Shown here: in pieces, positions 1-5,726 of the stretch
Numbering within the stretch: the first letter of the stretch is position 1
Layout of the letters: each line of letters opens with the position of its first letter
Assembly (NCBI GenBank): GCA_011051425.1
Contig: DRLF01000131.1
Span: 1-5,726, forward strand
Direction: 5' to 3'
From: Thiolapillus brandeum
GTDB lineage: Bacteria > Pseudomonadota > Gammaproteobacteria > Chromatiales > Chromatiaceae
DNA length: 5,726 bases
Notes under the pieces: model-generated
Told to the model about the DNA's origin: nothing
Database searches by the model: none
Seen by the model: only the letters and a program-made list of their open reading frames with translations
Made by a program: the position numbers and the translations under genes

Positions 1-1
1 A

Positions 2-133
2 GACACTGAAGCTGATCTGTATGTGGCCATAGACCGCGCAACTGATCGTGCCAGACGCACGGCAATGCGCAGAATCGAACGCCAGCAGTCATTACTGCGG
101 CAACCGGCACCAGAGCCGGAACTTTCCGCTTAA
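2..133 (+). CDS. hpf: Ribosome hibernation promoting factor (HPF/RaiA family), C-terminal 43 residues only
   Basis: This is the 3' end of a gene that starts before the window; it is open from position 2 and ends with TAA at 131-133. The visible peptide begins DTEADLYVAIDRATDRARR and ends in a proline- and glutamate-rich tail (PAPEPELSA). The segment D-L-Y-V-A-I-D followed by an arginine-rich helix matches the last helix of HPF/RaiA proteins, where E. coli HPF has a D-M-Y-x-A-I segment. Family members bind the 30S decoding region in stationary phase and promote inactive 100S dimers or block tRNA binding. The short tail after the helix suggests a short-form HPF rather than the long form with an extra dimerisation domain. 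Most of the protein is out of view, so the family call rests on this one helix. It lies 67 bases upstream of yccA on the same strand. Confidence 0.68.
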   Translation, partial: DTEADLYVAIDRATDRARRTAMRRIERQQSLLRQPAPEPELSA

Positions 134-200
134 TTAAGGATATTGATAATAACCATCCACGGCTTTTTACCCCACTACAATTGAAATAGAGGTAGGCAAG

Positions 201-872
201 ATGAACAACACCACTGCAGCAACAATGGATCGCGCCCAGGCGTCCGTTCTCTCGACCAACGGCGTGATTCGCAACACCTATGCGCTGTTATCCATGACGC
301 TACTGTTCAGCGCCCTGACGGCGGGTGCCTCCATGGTGTTGAATCTGCCTCATCCGGGATTGTTGCTGACACTGGGGGGATATTTTGGACTGCTCTTTCT
401 TACCAGCAAACTCCGCAACAGCGTCTGGGGACTGGCATCTGTTTTTGCACTGACGGGATTCATGGGATACACGCTGGGTCCGATATTGAACAGCTATTTG
501 CTGCTGCCCAACGGCAGCCAGACGGTAATGACGGCAATGGGAGCCACCGGCGCGATTTTTCTGGGTTTGTCAGGTTACGCACTCACCAGCCGCAAGGATT
601 TCAGCTTTTTGGGAGGCTTTCTCTTCGCTGGCATTCTGGTAGCCTTTCTTGCCGGACTGGGCGCTCTGTTTTTTGAAATGCCCGGGCTCTCCCTTGCTGT
701 CTCTTCCCTGTTTGTCCTGCTGATGGCCGGCCTGATCCTGTATCAGACGAGTGAGCTTGTTCATGGTGGAGAAACCAACTACATCATGGCAACGGTGACA
801 CTGTATGTGTCGATCTTCAATCTTTTCACCAGTCTTTTACACCTGCTCGGCGCACTGGGTAGCGATGATTGA
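201..872 (+). CDS. yccA: YccA-like BAX inhibitor-1 family membrane protein (modulator of FtsH)
   Basis: This 223-residue protein is very close in length and pattern to E. coli YccA (219 residues), an inner-membrane protein that interacts with the FtsH protease and can protect jammed SecY translocons from FtsH. Shared landmarks include VIRNTYALLSMTL (22-34), GYTLGPILNSYL (89-100), LTSRKDFSFLGG (128-139) and HGGETNYIMATVTLYVSIFN (188-207). Seven hydrophobic stretches are visible at about 26-47, 52-68, 75-97, 108-128, 135-157, 163-182 and 195-217, as expected for the BI-1/TMBIM fold. The short acidic C-terminus (GSDD) is also typical. The ATG at 201 has a good ribosome binding site (AGAGGT at 188-193, spacing 7). 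It gives an N-terminus that aligns with E. coli's; the later ATG at 225 would be too short. The family is firm; the FtsH role is transferred from E. coli. Confidence 0.93.
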   Translation: MNNTTAATMDRAQASVLSTNGVIRNTYALLSMTLLFSALTAGASMVLNLPHPGLLLTLGGYFGLLFLTSKLRNSVWGLASVFALTGFMGYTLGPILNSYLLLPNGSQTVMTAMGATGAIFLGLSGYALTSRKDFSFLGGFLFAGILVAFLAGLGALFFEMPGLSLAVSSLFVLLMAGLILYQTSELVHGGETNYIMATVTLYVSIFNLFTSLLHLLGALGSDD

Positions 873-911
873 GGCCTGACTGTCACTGTCCTGCCCAAGA
901 GGTAATCAAAT

Positions 912-2096
912 ATGCCCCTCGTAAACATGAACGACATGCTGACACATGCCTACAAGCAAGGTTATGCAATTGGCGCTTTTGACCTGGTCAGTCTGGATTT
1001 CCTCCAGGGCATTTTGCAGGGAGCCGAAAATGCCCGGGCACCGGTCATCCTGAGTCTTGCCGAATCACATTTCTCCTATTTTGATTTTGAGCTGATGATG
1101 CCGGCAGTCGAAGCTGCCGCGAGGCAGGCCTCAGTACCTGTCGCCATTCATCTGGATCACGGGACGACGCTGGGATCTGCTGTCCGTTCGATCAACCTGG
1201 GCTGCAATGGCGTGATGGTGGATGCTTCCCATCTTTCCCTGGAAGAGAACATCGAGCTTTCGAGCCAGGTGGTAAGCATGGCACATGGCTGTGGTGTGCC
1301 GGTGGAAGGTGAACTCGGCTATGTCCCGGGTGTCGAGGGTGAGGATGCTGAACGCCACCCGGGCAAAGTTGCATACACCAGTGTAAAGGAAGCAAGACGT
1401 TATGCAGGTGAAACCGGCATCGATTTCCTCGCCGTATCCGTCGGCACGGTACATGGCCGCATGCAAGGCAAACCCAGCCTCGATTTCGGGCGTCTCTGTG
1501 ACATCAACAATGCATTGGGTATTCCGCTCGTGATTCATGGCGGTACCGGCCTGTCCGATGATCAGTTCAGGCAACTTATTGCCAACGGCGTGGCCAAGAT
1601 CAACTACTACACCGCCCTGTCTGATACAGCGGAAAGACGTATCCTGCAGAATGTGCGTTCTGGAAAAGCTGACGGTTACACTTCCCTGCTTCAGGGTGTA
1701 CCACAAGCAATTGCAGAAGAAACGGAGCGTTGTATTCGCCTGTGGGGTGGTGCCGGCCATGCAGAAGAAGTGCTGGCTGAAAGTGAGGCCTGGCTACCGG
1801 TGGAACATGTCATTGTCTACAACGCAGATGGCCTGGACGATTCCGGTGTGCAAGCCATGGCAGACAGAGGACGGCGGGTGTTGTCTGCTATTCCCGGCGT
1901 ACGTGAAGTCTTTGCCGGCAAAGCCGTAAAGGCGGACGATGCCTATCACTACAGCTGGCTGGTACGTTTCTGCCACCAGGCAGTGATCGACAGTTACAGG
2001 GATCATCCTGAGCACCTGGCTTTCGCAAATCAGGTCTTTCGTCCGGTTGCGGGTGATCGCATCAGTATAGACTTCCGCTCCCTGGAGAATGGCTGA
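912..2096 (+). CDS. Class II ketose-bisphosphate aldolase fused to a C-terminal DABB-like domain
   Basis: Residues 1-284 form a zinc-dependent class II aldolase of the Fba/GatY/KbaY family, which cleaves or forms ketose (bis)phosphates with dihydroxyacetone phosphate as one partner. The catalytic set looks intact: HLDHG at 80-84 (catalytic Asp82, zinc His83), EGELG at 132-136, VGTVHG at 177-182 (zinc His181) and IHGGTG at 208-213 (zinc His209). The phosphate-site segment reads KINYYTALS (229-237), with Ala235 where relatives usually carry Asp or Glu after the Thr. The aldolase domain ends with WGGAGHA (278-284), like the G-S-A-G-K-A end of normal family members of about 285 residues. After a short linker, residues 297-391 resemble a DABB domain: VEHVIVYNADG at the start, SYRDHPEHLAFANQVFRP in the middle and a final strand DRISIDF. 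The start has AAGAGGT at 897-903, spacing 8. It sits 39 bases after yccA and is probably cotranscribed. The substrate cannot be read from sequence; fructose 1,6-bisphosphate is the default guess. Confidence 0.9.
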   Translation: MPLVNMNDMLTHAYKQGYAIGAFDLVSLDFLQGILQGAENARAPVILSLAESHFSYFDFELMMPAVEAAARQASVPVAIHLDHGTTLGSAVRSINLGCNGVMVDASHLSLEENIELSSQVVSMAHGCGVPVEGELGYVPGVEGEDAERHPGKVAYTSVKEARRYAGETGIDFLAVSVGTVHGRMQGKPSLDFGRLCDINNALGIPLVIHGGTGLSDDQFRQLIANGVAKINYYTALSDTAERRILQNVRSGKADGYTSLLQGVPQAIAEETERCIRLWGGAGHAEEVLAESEAWLPVEHVIVYNADGLDDSGVQAMADRGRRVLSAIPGVREVFAGKAVKADDAYHYSWLVRFCHQAVIDSYRDHPEHLAFANQVFRPVAGDRISIDFRSLENG

Positions 2097-2097
2097 G

Positions 2098-2137
2098 GCC
2101 GAATGCCATCTTGTCCGGGATATTTCAGCATTGCGGC
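2098..2137. repeat. Imperfect inverted repeat between convergent genes; possible weak terminator
   Basis: GCCGAATGC (2098-2106) can pair with GCATTGCGGC (2128-2137), giving nine base pairs with one bulged base and a 21-base loop. It fills most of the 48-base gap between the aldolase stop and the stop of the minus-strand metalloprotease, where a shared terminator would be expected. The plus-strand side is followed by AAAATAAT and not by a T-run, and the minus-strand side has no T-run after the stem either. It is therefore not a canonical intrinsic terminator for either gene. It could simply stabilise 3' ends, or be chance. Confidence 0.3.
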
Positions 2138-2144
2138 AAAATAA

Positions 2145-2963
2145 TCAGTGAAAACGATATCTCAAATGATGCTCGTTCGGATGGTAGTACTTCATCATCT
2201 TCGGCGCCAGTTCGAGAAGGGTTTTTTCACGGCTTGCAGCAGCAGGGTGCGTATTGAGGAATTCCGGCGGTGCTCCCTTGTTGACCTTGGCCATTTTTTT
2301 CCAGAGAGAGGCCGCAGCATAGGGGTTGAAGCCTGCCCTGGCGGCGATCTCTATGCCAATCCTGTCCGCCTCCCTTTCTGCCGCCCGGCTGTAAGGCAGG
2401 GAAACGGCCAGCGTGGCCGCCAGTGCAGCGCCGGTCAGGGCAGCTGAGCGATATCTGTTGTCCTTCAACGCAGTGGCGGAGAGTACCGCCAGTCCAATTT
2501 GTGATGCCATGGCGACAGACATCTGTTCCGCCACATGATTGGCCAGTGCATGGCTGATTTCGTGGGCCATGACCTGCGCCAGTTCATCATCCGTGGGTTT
2601 GACCTTCTCGATCAGCCCGGTATAGATGGCCATTTTTCCGCCGGCCATGCACCAGGCATTCACCGTGTCGGGTTCGTCGATCAGCGCGACTTCCCAGTCC
2701 CACTGCTTGGCTTCCGGGTACATCTTCTCGGCTTCGACGATCAGTTGCCCGGTGATGCGTTTCACCCGTTCAAGCATCTTTGGTTTGGTGTTGAGCTTCC
2801 CCTCCTCGGCATATTTTTTCAGCTTTTCAGGATACGCCGAGGCGGATGCTTTCACCGCCTGATTGGGGCTGACCAGCATCAGCTGCGAACGTCCTGTCGG
2901 ACTGGTGGCGCAGGCAGCCATGAGGATGGCCGTGGAAATCAAAAATACGAGGGATCGGATCAT
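2145..2963 (-). CDS. M48-family zinc metalloprotease, probable outer-membrane lipoprotein (LoiP/YggG-like)
   Basis: This 272-residue minus-strand protein begins with a lipoprotein signal peptide: Arg3, a hydrophobic run, and the lipobox LMAAC with the lipidated Cys18. The +2 residue is Ala, which favours sorting to the inner face of the outer membrane. The peptidase core carries the zinc motif HEISH at 134-138 and, about 60 residues on, SRAAEREAD (192-200), whose E196xxxD200 supplies the third ligand. [17 protein letters not shown] (102-118) and LNTHP (236-240) are also characteristic of M48 proteases. E. coli LoiP is of similar size and acts in envelope protein quality control; the longer BepA has a TPR domain that is absent here. 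The C-terminus is histidine-rich (H261, H265, H266, H272). An in-frame stop (2981-2979) lies just upstream of the ATG, so this is the first ATG in the frame, but I see no strong ribosome binding site. Family and location are well supported; the substrate is unknown. Confidence 0.92.
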   Translation of the reverse strand: MIRSLVFLISTAILMAACATSPTGRSQLMLVSPNQAVKASASAYPEKLKKYAEEGKLNTKPKMLERVKRITGQLIVEAEKMYPEAKQWDWEVALIDEPDTVNAWCMAGGKMAIYTGLIEKVKPTDDELAQVMAHEISHALANHVAEQMSVAMASQIGLAVLSATALKDNRYRSAALTGAALAATLAVSLPYSRAAEREADRIGIEIAARAGFNPYAAASLWKKMAKVNKGAPPEFLNTHPAAASREKTLLELAPKMMKYYHPNEHHLRYRFH

Positions 2964-3002
2964 GGGCAGAACAACGATTCAGAACAATGTAAAGGGTGGA
3001 TT

Positions 3003-3011
3003 TGCTATCAT
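3003..3011 (+). promoter_or_regulatory. Candidate extended -10 promoter for the ubiA-bioA-rsmJ operon
   Basis: TGC followed by TATCAT forms an extended -10 element (TGN plus a hexamer one base off TATAAT). No good -35 box lies at the usual distance, which extended -10 promoters can tolerate. Transcription would begin near 3018 and leave a leader of about 30 bases before the TTG start at 3048, including its ribosome binding site. This is read by eye; no start-site data support it. Confidence 0.4.
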
Positions 3012-3036
3012 AGCGCAATCACGAGGCATTCCCCAA
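3007..3036 (-). promoter_or_regulatory. Candidate promoter for the minus-strand M48 metalloprotease gene
   Basis: On the minus strand, TATGAT (3012-3007) is a good -10 hexamer. TTGGGG (3036-3031) sits 18 bases upstream and keeps the important TTG of a -35 box. Transcription would start near 3000, leaving a leader of roughly 37 bases before the ATG at 2963. The -10 shares five positions with the forward candidate. The -35 is weak, so the call is tentative. Confidence 0.33.
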
Positions 3037-3040
3037 AAGG
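3035..3040 (+). promoter_or_regulatory. Ribosome binding site that sets the TTG start of ubiA
   Basis: AAAAGG lies 7 bases before TTG at 3048. The first in-frame ATG codons, at 3081 and 3090, lack a comparable site and would remove the usual N-terminal segment of UbiA. This site is the main reason for choosing the TTG. Confidence 0.6.
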
Positions 3041-3047
3041 CAGGTTT

Positions 3048-3914
3048 TTGAACGAACGCGCATCCAAATGGCCGTTATACATGCGACTCATGCGATTGGA
3101 CAAACCAATTGGCATTTTGTTGCTTCTGTGGCCGACATTGTGGGCCTTGTGGATTGCCGGTGAGGGCCATCCCCGTCTGTGGCTGATCGTGGTCTTTGTT
3201 GCCGGGGTGGTGCTGATGCGCTCTGCAGGTTGCGTGATCAACGACTACGCCGACCGCAAGATCGACAGCCACGTGAAGCGCACCGCCCAACGCCCACTGA
3301 CTGCCGGCCTGGTGAGCAAGAAAGAGGCACTGGTGCTTTTCGGCATCCTGGTGGCGCTGGCTTTCCTGCTGGTGCTCACCCTGAATCCCCTGACCATCGG
3401 GCTTTCCCTGGTGGGCGCCTTTCTGGCGACGAGTTACCCCTTCACCAAGCGCTTCACCCATTTGCCCCAGGCCTACCTGGGCGCCGCCTTCGGCTGGGCC
3501 ATTCCCATGGCATTCGCCGCCCAGACCGGCAGCGTGGATCCACGCTCCTGGTGGCTTTTCGCAGCCGTCCTGGTATGGGCGCTGATCTATGACACCATGT
3601 ATGCCATGGTGGACCGGGACGATGATCTGAAGATCGGTGTCAAATCCACCGCCATCCTGTTCGGCCGTTATGACCGCCTCATCATCGGCCTGCTGCAGCT
3701 GGTTTTTCTGGGTCTGCTGATCCATGTGGGGCGTCTTTTCGGGCTGGGGCCGTATTACTATCTCGGCCTGGCGGTTGCCGCCGTTCTCATGGTTTATCAC
3801 CAGTGGCTGATCCGCAACCGGCAGCGTGACCCCTGTTTCAGGGCTTTTCTGCACAATCACTGGGTGGGCGTGGTGATCTTCATCAGCATCCTGGCCAACT
3901 ATTACCTGCCATGA
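3048..3914 (+). CDS. ubiA: 4-hydroxybenzoate polyprenyltransferase UbiA
   Basis: UbiA attaches the polyprenyl tail to 4-hydroxybenzoate, the first membrane step of ubiquinone synthesis. From the TTG start the product is 288 residues, against 290 in E. coli. The first aspartate-rich motif is NDYADRKID (65-73, Mg-diphosphate binding) and the second is [13 protein letters not shown] (181-193). [20 protein letters not shown] (13-32), KRTAQRPL (77-84) and [16 protein letters not shown] (143-158) match the family closely. Many hydrophobic segments run from about residue 20 to the end, as expected of this all-helical inner-membrane enzyme. The frame stays open upstream to 2535, but that part is antisense to the metalloprotease gene and bears no UbiA sequence. 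The ATG at 3081 would give 277 residues. The stop overlaps the bioA start. No chorismate lyase gene (ubiC), the usual E. coli neighbour, lies beside it. Confidence 0.96.
   Translation: MNERASKWPLYMRLMRLDKPIGILLLLWPTLWALWIAGEGHPRLWLIVVFVAGVVLMRSAGCVINDYADRKIDSHVKRTAQRPLTAGLVSKKEALVLFGILVALAFLLVLTLNPLTIGLSLVGAFLATSYPFTKRFTHLPQAYLGAAFGWAIPMAFAAQTGSVDPRSWWLFAAVLVWALIYDTMYAMVDRDDDLKIGVKSTAILFGRYDRLIIGLLQLVFLGLLIHVGRLFGLGPYYYLGLAVAAVLMVYHQWLIRNRQRDPCFRAFLHNHWVGVVIFISILANYYLP
3911..3914 (+). other. ATGA overlap joining ubiA to bioA
   Basis: The ATG of bioA and the TGA of ubiA share two bases within ATGA. No clear ribosome binding site precedes this ATG, so ribosomes finishing ubiA probably reinitiate here. 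The coupling is inferred from the arrangement. Confidence 0.7.
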
Positions 3915-5191
3915 ATGCAGAGGAAATGCTGCGCCTGGATGCCGAGTACGTCTGGCATCCTTATTCATCCTTCGACAGTGGCAACCCGGTGTTTCCCGTG
4001 ACTTCAGCTCAGGGCGTGCGCATCCGCCTGGCTGACGGCAGGGAGCTTATCGATGGCATGTCGTCCTGGTGGTGCGCCATTCACGGTTACAACCACCCGG
4101 TGCTGAACGCCGCCATCGAAACCCAGCTGCAGGACATGGCCCACGTGATGTTTGGCGGACTTACCCATGCACCGGCGGTGACGCTGGCCAGGAAGCTGGT
4201 GGAACTCACGCCTGCCGGGCTGGAAAAGGTGTTTTTCGCCGATTCCGGCTCCGTCGCCGTGGAAGTGGCCCTGAAGATGGCCATCCAGTACTGGCATGCC
4301 CGTGGTGAATCCAGGCAGCGCTTTCTCAGCCTGCGCAGCGGCTATCATGGCGATACCTTCGGCGCCATGTCGGTATGCGATCCGGTCACGGGCATGCACG
4401 GGCTTTTCTCCAGCGCCCTCGCCTCCCAGCTTTTCGCCCCTGCACCCGAACCCGCCTTCGGCCAGCCCTGTACGGAAGAACATCTCCGGCCCCTAAGAAA
4501 ACTGCTGGAGGAACAAGGCCGGGAAATCGCGGCGGTGATCCTCGAACCCATCGTGCAGGGCGCCGGGGGCATGCGTTTCTATTCGGCGGACTACCTGCGG
4601 CGCGTTCGGCAGCTGTGCGACGAGCACGGCGTGCTGCTCATTGCCGATGAAATCGCCACGGGTTTCGGTCGTACGGGAAAGCTGTTTGCCTGTGAATGGG
4701 CCGGCATCAGCCCGGATATCCTGTGCCTGGGCAAGTCCCTCACCGGGGGATACCTGACCCTGTCAGCCACCCTGACGACTGAGCACATCGCCGGCACCAT
4801 CAGCAGCAACCCACCGGGTGTGTTCATGCACGGTCCCACTTTCATGGCCAATCCCCTGGCCTGCTCCGTGGCCAATGCCAGCATCGATCTCCTGCTGAAA
4901 AGCCCCTGGCAGGCGCGTATCGAAACCATCCGGGATGGTCTGGAAACCGGTCTGGCGCCCTGCCGCGAGCTGCCGGGCGTCAGCGAGGTGCGTGTACTCG
5001 GTGCCATCGGCGTGGTCGAGCTGCATCAGGCCGTGGATATGCGGGCAATCCAGCCTGCTTTCGTGGAAGCCGGCGTGTGGGTGCGTCCTTTCGGCAAGCT
5101 GGTCTATCTGATGCCAGCCTACGTGATGGAAACGCAGGATCTGCGCGAGCTCTGCGCTGCCACCGTCAACGTTGTGTCCCGGTACTCATGA
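3911..5191 (+). CDS. bioA: Adenosylmethionine-8-amino-7-oxononanoate aminotransferase (DAPA synthase)
   Basis: BioA converts 7-keto-8-aminopelargonate to 7,8-diaminopelargonate in biotin synthesis. It is a cytoplasmic class III aminotransferase that uses PLP, with S-adenosylmethionine as amino donor. The 426 residues compare with 429 in E. coli. Visible landmarks are WHPYSS (15-20), [15 protein letters not shown] (49-63), [14 protein letters not shown] (111-124, PLP phosphate site), [11 protein letters not shown] (144-154), [11 protein letters not shown] (246-256, with Asp246 facing the PLP ring nitrogen) and LGKSLTGGY (273-281, with Lys275 as the Schiff-base lysine). [11 protein letters not shown] (307-317) and RPFG with Arg392 (substrate carboxylate) follow. 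Tyr18, Trp53, Tyr145 and Arg392 are one number higher than the E. coli active-site residues, a consistent register. The closeness to E. coli BioA favours SAM over lysine as donor. No other biotin gene is in the window. Confidence 0.97.
   Translation: MNAEEMLRLDAEYVWHPYSSFDSGNPVFPVTSAQGVRIRLADGRELIDGMSSWWCAIHGYNHPVLNAAIETQLQDMAHVMFGGLTHAPAVTLARKLVELTPAGLEKVFFADSGSVAVEVALKMAIQYWHARGESRQRFLSLRSGYHGDTFGAMSVCDPVTGMHGLFSSALASQLFAPAPEPAFGQPCTEEHLRPLRKLLEEQGREIAAVILEPIVQGAGGMRFYSADYLRRVRQLCDEHGVLLIADEIATGFGRTGKLFACEWAGISPDILCLGKSLTGGYLTLSATLTTEHIAGTISSNPPGVFMHGPTFMANPLACSVANASIDLLLKSPWQARIETIRDGLETGLAPCRELPGVSEVRVLGAIGVVELHQAVDMRAIQPAFVEAGVWVRPFGKLVYLMPAYVMETQDLRELCAATVNVVSRYS
5188..5191 (+). other. 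ATGA overlap joining bioA to rsmJ
   Basis: The rsmJ ATG overlaps the bioA TGA in the same ATGA arrangement seen at the ubiA-bioA junction. There is no obvious ribosome binding site in the bases before it, so coupled reinitiation is likely. Inferred from sequence layout only. Confidence 0.65.
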
Positions 5192-5726
5192 ACCCCCGGG
5201 TGGCTGTCGCTTCGACTGACGGATTCGAAAGTCAGGCCCACGGGCTGGCACGAAGACTTTCTCTGGAAATGACCGTTCCGGACGATCCACGGCCTGATTT
5301 CCTGCTGCACTTCATCGATGACCGCTTGCAGCTGCAACAGGCCGGCAACAAAGCACCAGGCCCGGTATACGTGGATTTCGTTGCGGGCAAGGCCGCCTAC
5401 CGCAGGCAACAGGGAGAAGGCCGCCGCACCCCTCTGGCCCGGGCAGTGGGTTTCAAGCCGGGCTTCGTACCCCGTGTGATCGACGCCACCGCCGGACTGG
5501 GACAGGACGCGCTGGTGCTGGCCACCCTGGGCTGCACCGTCACCCTGGTGGAACAGTCGCCTGTCGTTCATGCCCTGCTGGAAGATGGCCTGCGGCGGGC
5601 AGCCGAGTCACCTGAAACCTACGCCATCGTCAGCCGTATGTCCCTGGTTCATGCCGATTCTGCCGGCTACCTCGAGGCCCTGCCCCGGCATGAGCGGCCG
5701 GATGCCATCTACCTGGACCCCATGTA
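5188..5726 (+). CDS. rsmJ: 16S rRNA (guanine1516-N2)-methyltransferase RsmJ, 3' end cut by the window
   Basis: The frame opens with ATG overlapping the bioA stop and stays open to the edge, giving 179 residues plus two bases. E. coli RsmJ has 250 residues, so roughly the last 70 are missing. RsmJ (formerly YhiQ) uses S-adenosylmethionine to methylate G1516 of 16S rRNA. The N-terminal part carries VYVDFVAGKAAYRRQQGEGR (60-79), matching the family's V-D-F-V-x-G block with R-R and G-x-G-R. The SAM-binding motif is VIDATAGLGQDALVLATLG (97-115), followed by LVEQSPVVHALLEDGL (120-135). IYLDPM (174-179), the start of the family's catalytic-region D-P-M-F/Y segment, ends exactly at the edge. Only the final ORF codon is split; I see no frameshift. 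Later in-frame start codons exist (for example Met28) but would cost part of the N-terminal region. Confidence 0.93.
   Translation, partial: MNPRVAVASTDGFESQAHGLARRLSLEMTVPDDPRPDFLLHFIDDRLQLQQAGNKAPGPVYVDFVAGKAAYRRQQGEGRRTPLARAVGFKPGFVPRVIDATAGLGQDALVLATLGCTVTLVEQSPVVHALLEDGLRRAAESPETYAIVSRMSLVHADSAGYLEALPRHERPDAIYLDPM

Noticed and set aside
134..200. Possible promoter ahead of yccA: GATAAT at 145-150 or TACAAT at 176-181
   Set aside because: Both look like -10 hexamers in an A+T-rich gap, but neither has a -35 box at 16-18 bases. TACAAT would place the start inside the ribosome binding site. Not strong enough to list.
873..911. Terminator or promoter between yccA and the aldolase
   Set aside because: The 39-base gap has no hairpin with a T-run and no paired -35/-10; only the aldolase ribosome binding site is visible.
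1131..1760. Minus-strand open frame of 209 codons opposite the aldolase
   Set aside because: No recognisable domain, and the plus strand encodes an intact aldolase active site across the same bases.
2535..3047. Long plus-strand open frame running into ubiA, which would add 171 residues to its N-terminus
   Set aside because: It lies mostly antisense to the well-supported M48 protease, has no UbiA-like sequence, and a good ribosome binding site with TTG at 3048 gives the normal family length.
3075..3968. Minus-strand open frame of 297 codons opposite ubiA
   Set aside because: Its translation is rich in Gln, His and Gly in a pattern typical of reading the opposite strand of a membrane-protein gene; ubiA is certain on the plus strand.
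5119..5571. Minus-strand open frame of 150 codons across the bioA-rsmJ junction
   Set aside because: It is the shadow of two strongly recognised plus-strand genes and shows no domain of its own.
1..5726. Mobile element, CRISPR array, tRNA, rRNA or defence system
   Set aside because: No transposase, integrase, terminal repeats, regularly spaced repeats or RNA-gene landmarks were seen; all but small gaps are filled by housekeeping-type genes.

Overview
The window reads as ordinary gammaproteobacterial chromosome. The YccA, UbiA, BioA and RsmJ proteins all resemble their Escherichia coli counterparts over their visible lengths. UbiA implies ubiquinone synthesis, and RsmJ is a mainly gammaproteobacterial rRNA methyltransferase. 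Gene order differs from E. coli, so a non-enteric gammaproteobacterium is likely; I cannot name the genus. I see no phage, transposon, CRISPR, tRNA or rRNA signal.

Layout. Positions 2-133 hold the tail of a ribosome hibernation factor of the HPF/RaiA family, cut by the window edge. After a 67-base gap comes yccA (201-872), a seven-helix inner-membrane protein of the BAX-inhibitor-1 family. It is followed 39 bases later by a class II ketose-bisphosphate aldolase (912-2096) whose C-terminus carries an extra domain that looks like a DABB (stress-responsive A/B barrel) domain. This fusion is the most unusual item in the window. A convergent gene on the minus strand (2963-2145) encodes an M48-family zinc metalloprotease lipoprotein. 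The 84-base gap between it and the next operon holds a small symmetric element that reads as a -10 box on both strands.

The right half is a tightly packed plus-strand operon: ubiA (from a TTG start at 3048), bioA (3911-5191) and rsmJ (5188 to the edge, incomplete). Both junctions are 4-base ATGA overlaps, which suggests translational coupling. The operon joins ubiquinone synthesis, biotin synthesis and 16S rRNA modification. These are housekeeping functions with no shared pathway, so the linkage is probably about co-expression.

The left half may have a stress theme: HPF acts in ribosome hibernation, YccA modulates the FtsH protease, and the M48 lipoprotein may act in envelope quality control. 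That theme is inference. No convincing new multi-gene system was found; the aldolase-DABB fusion is the one architecture worth following up.
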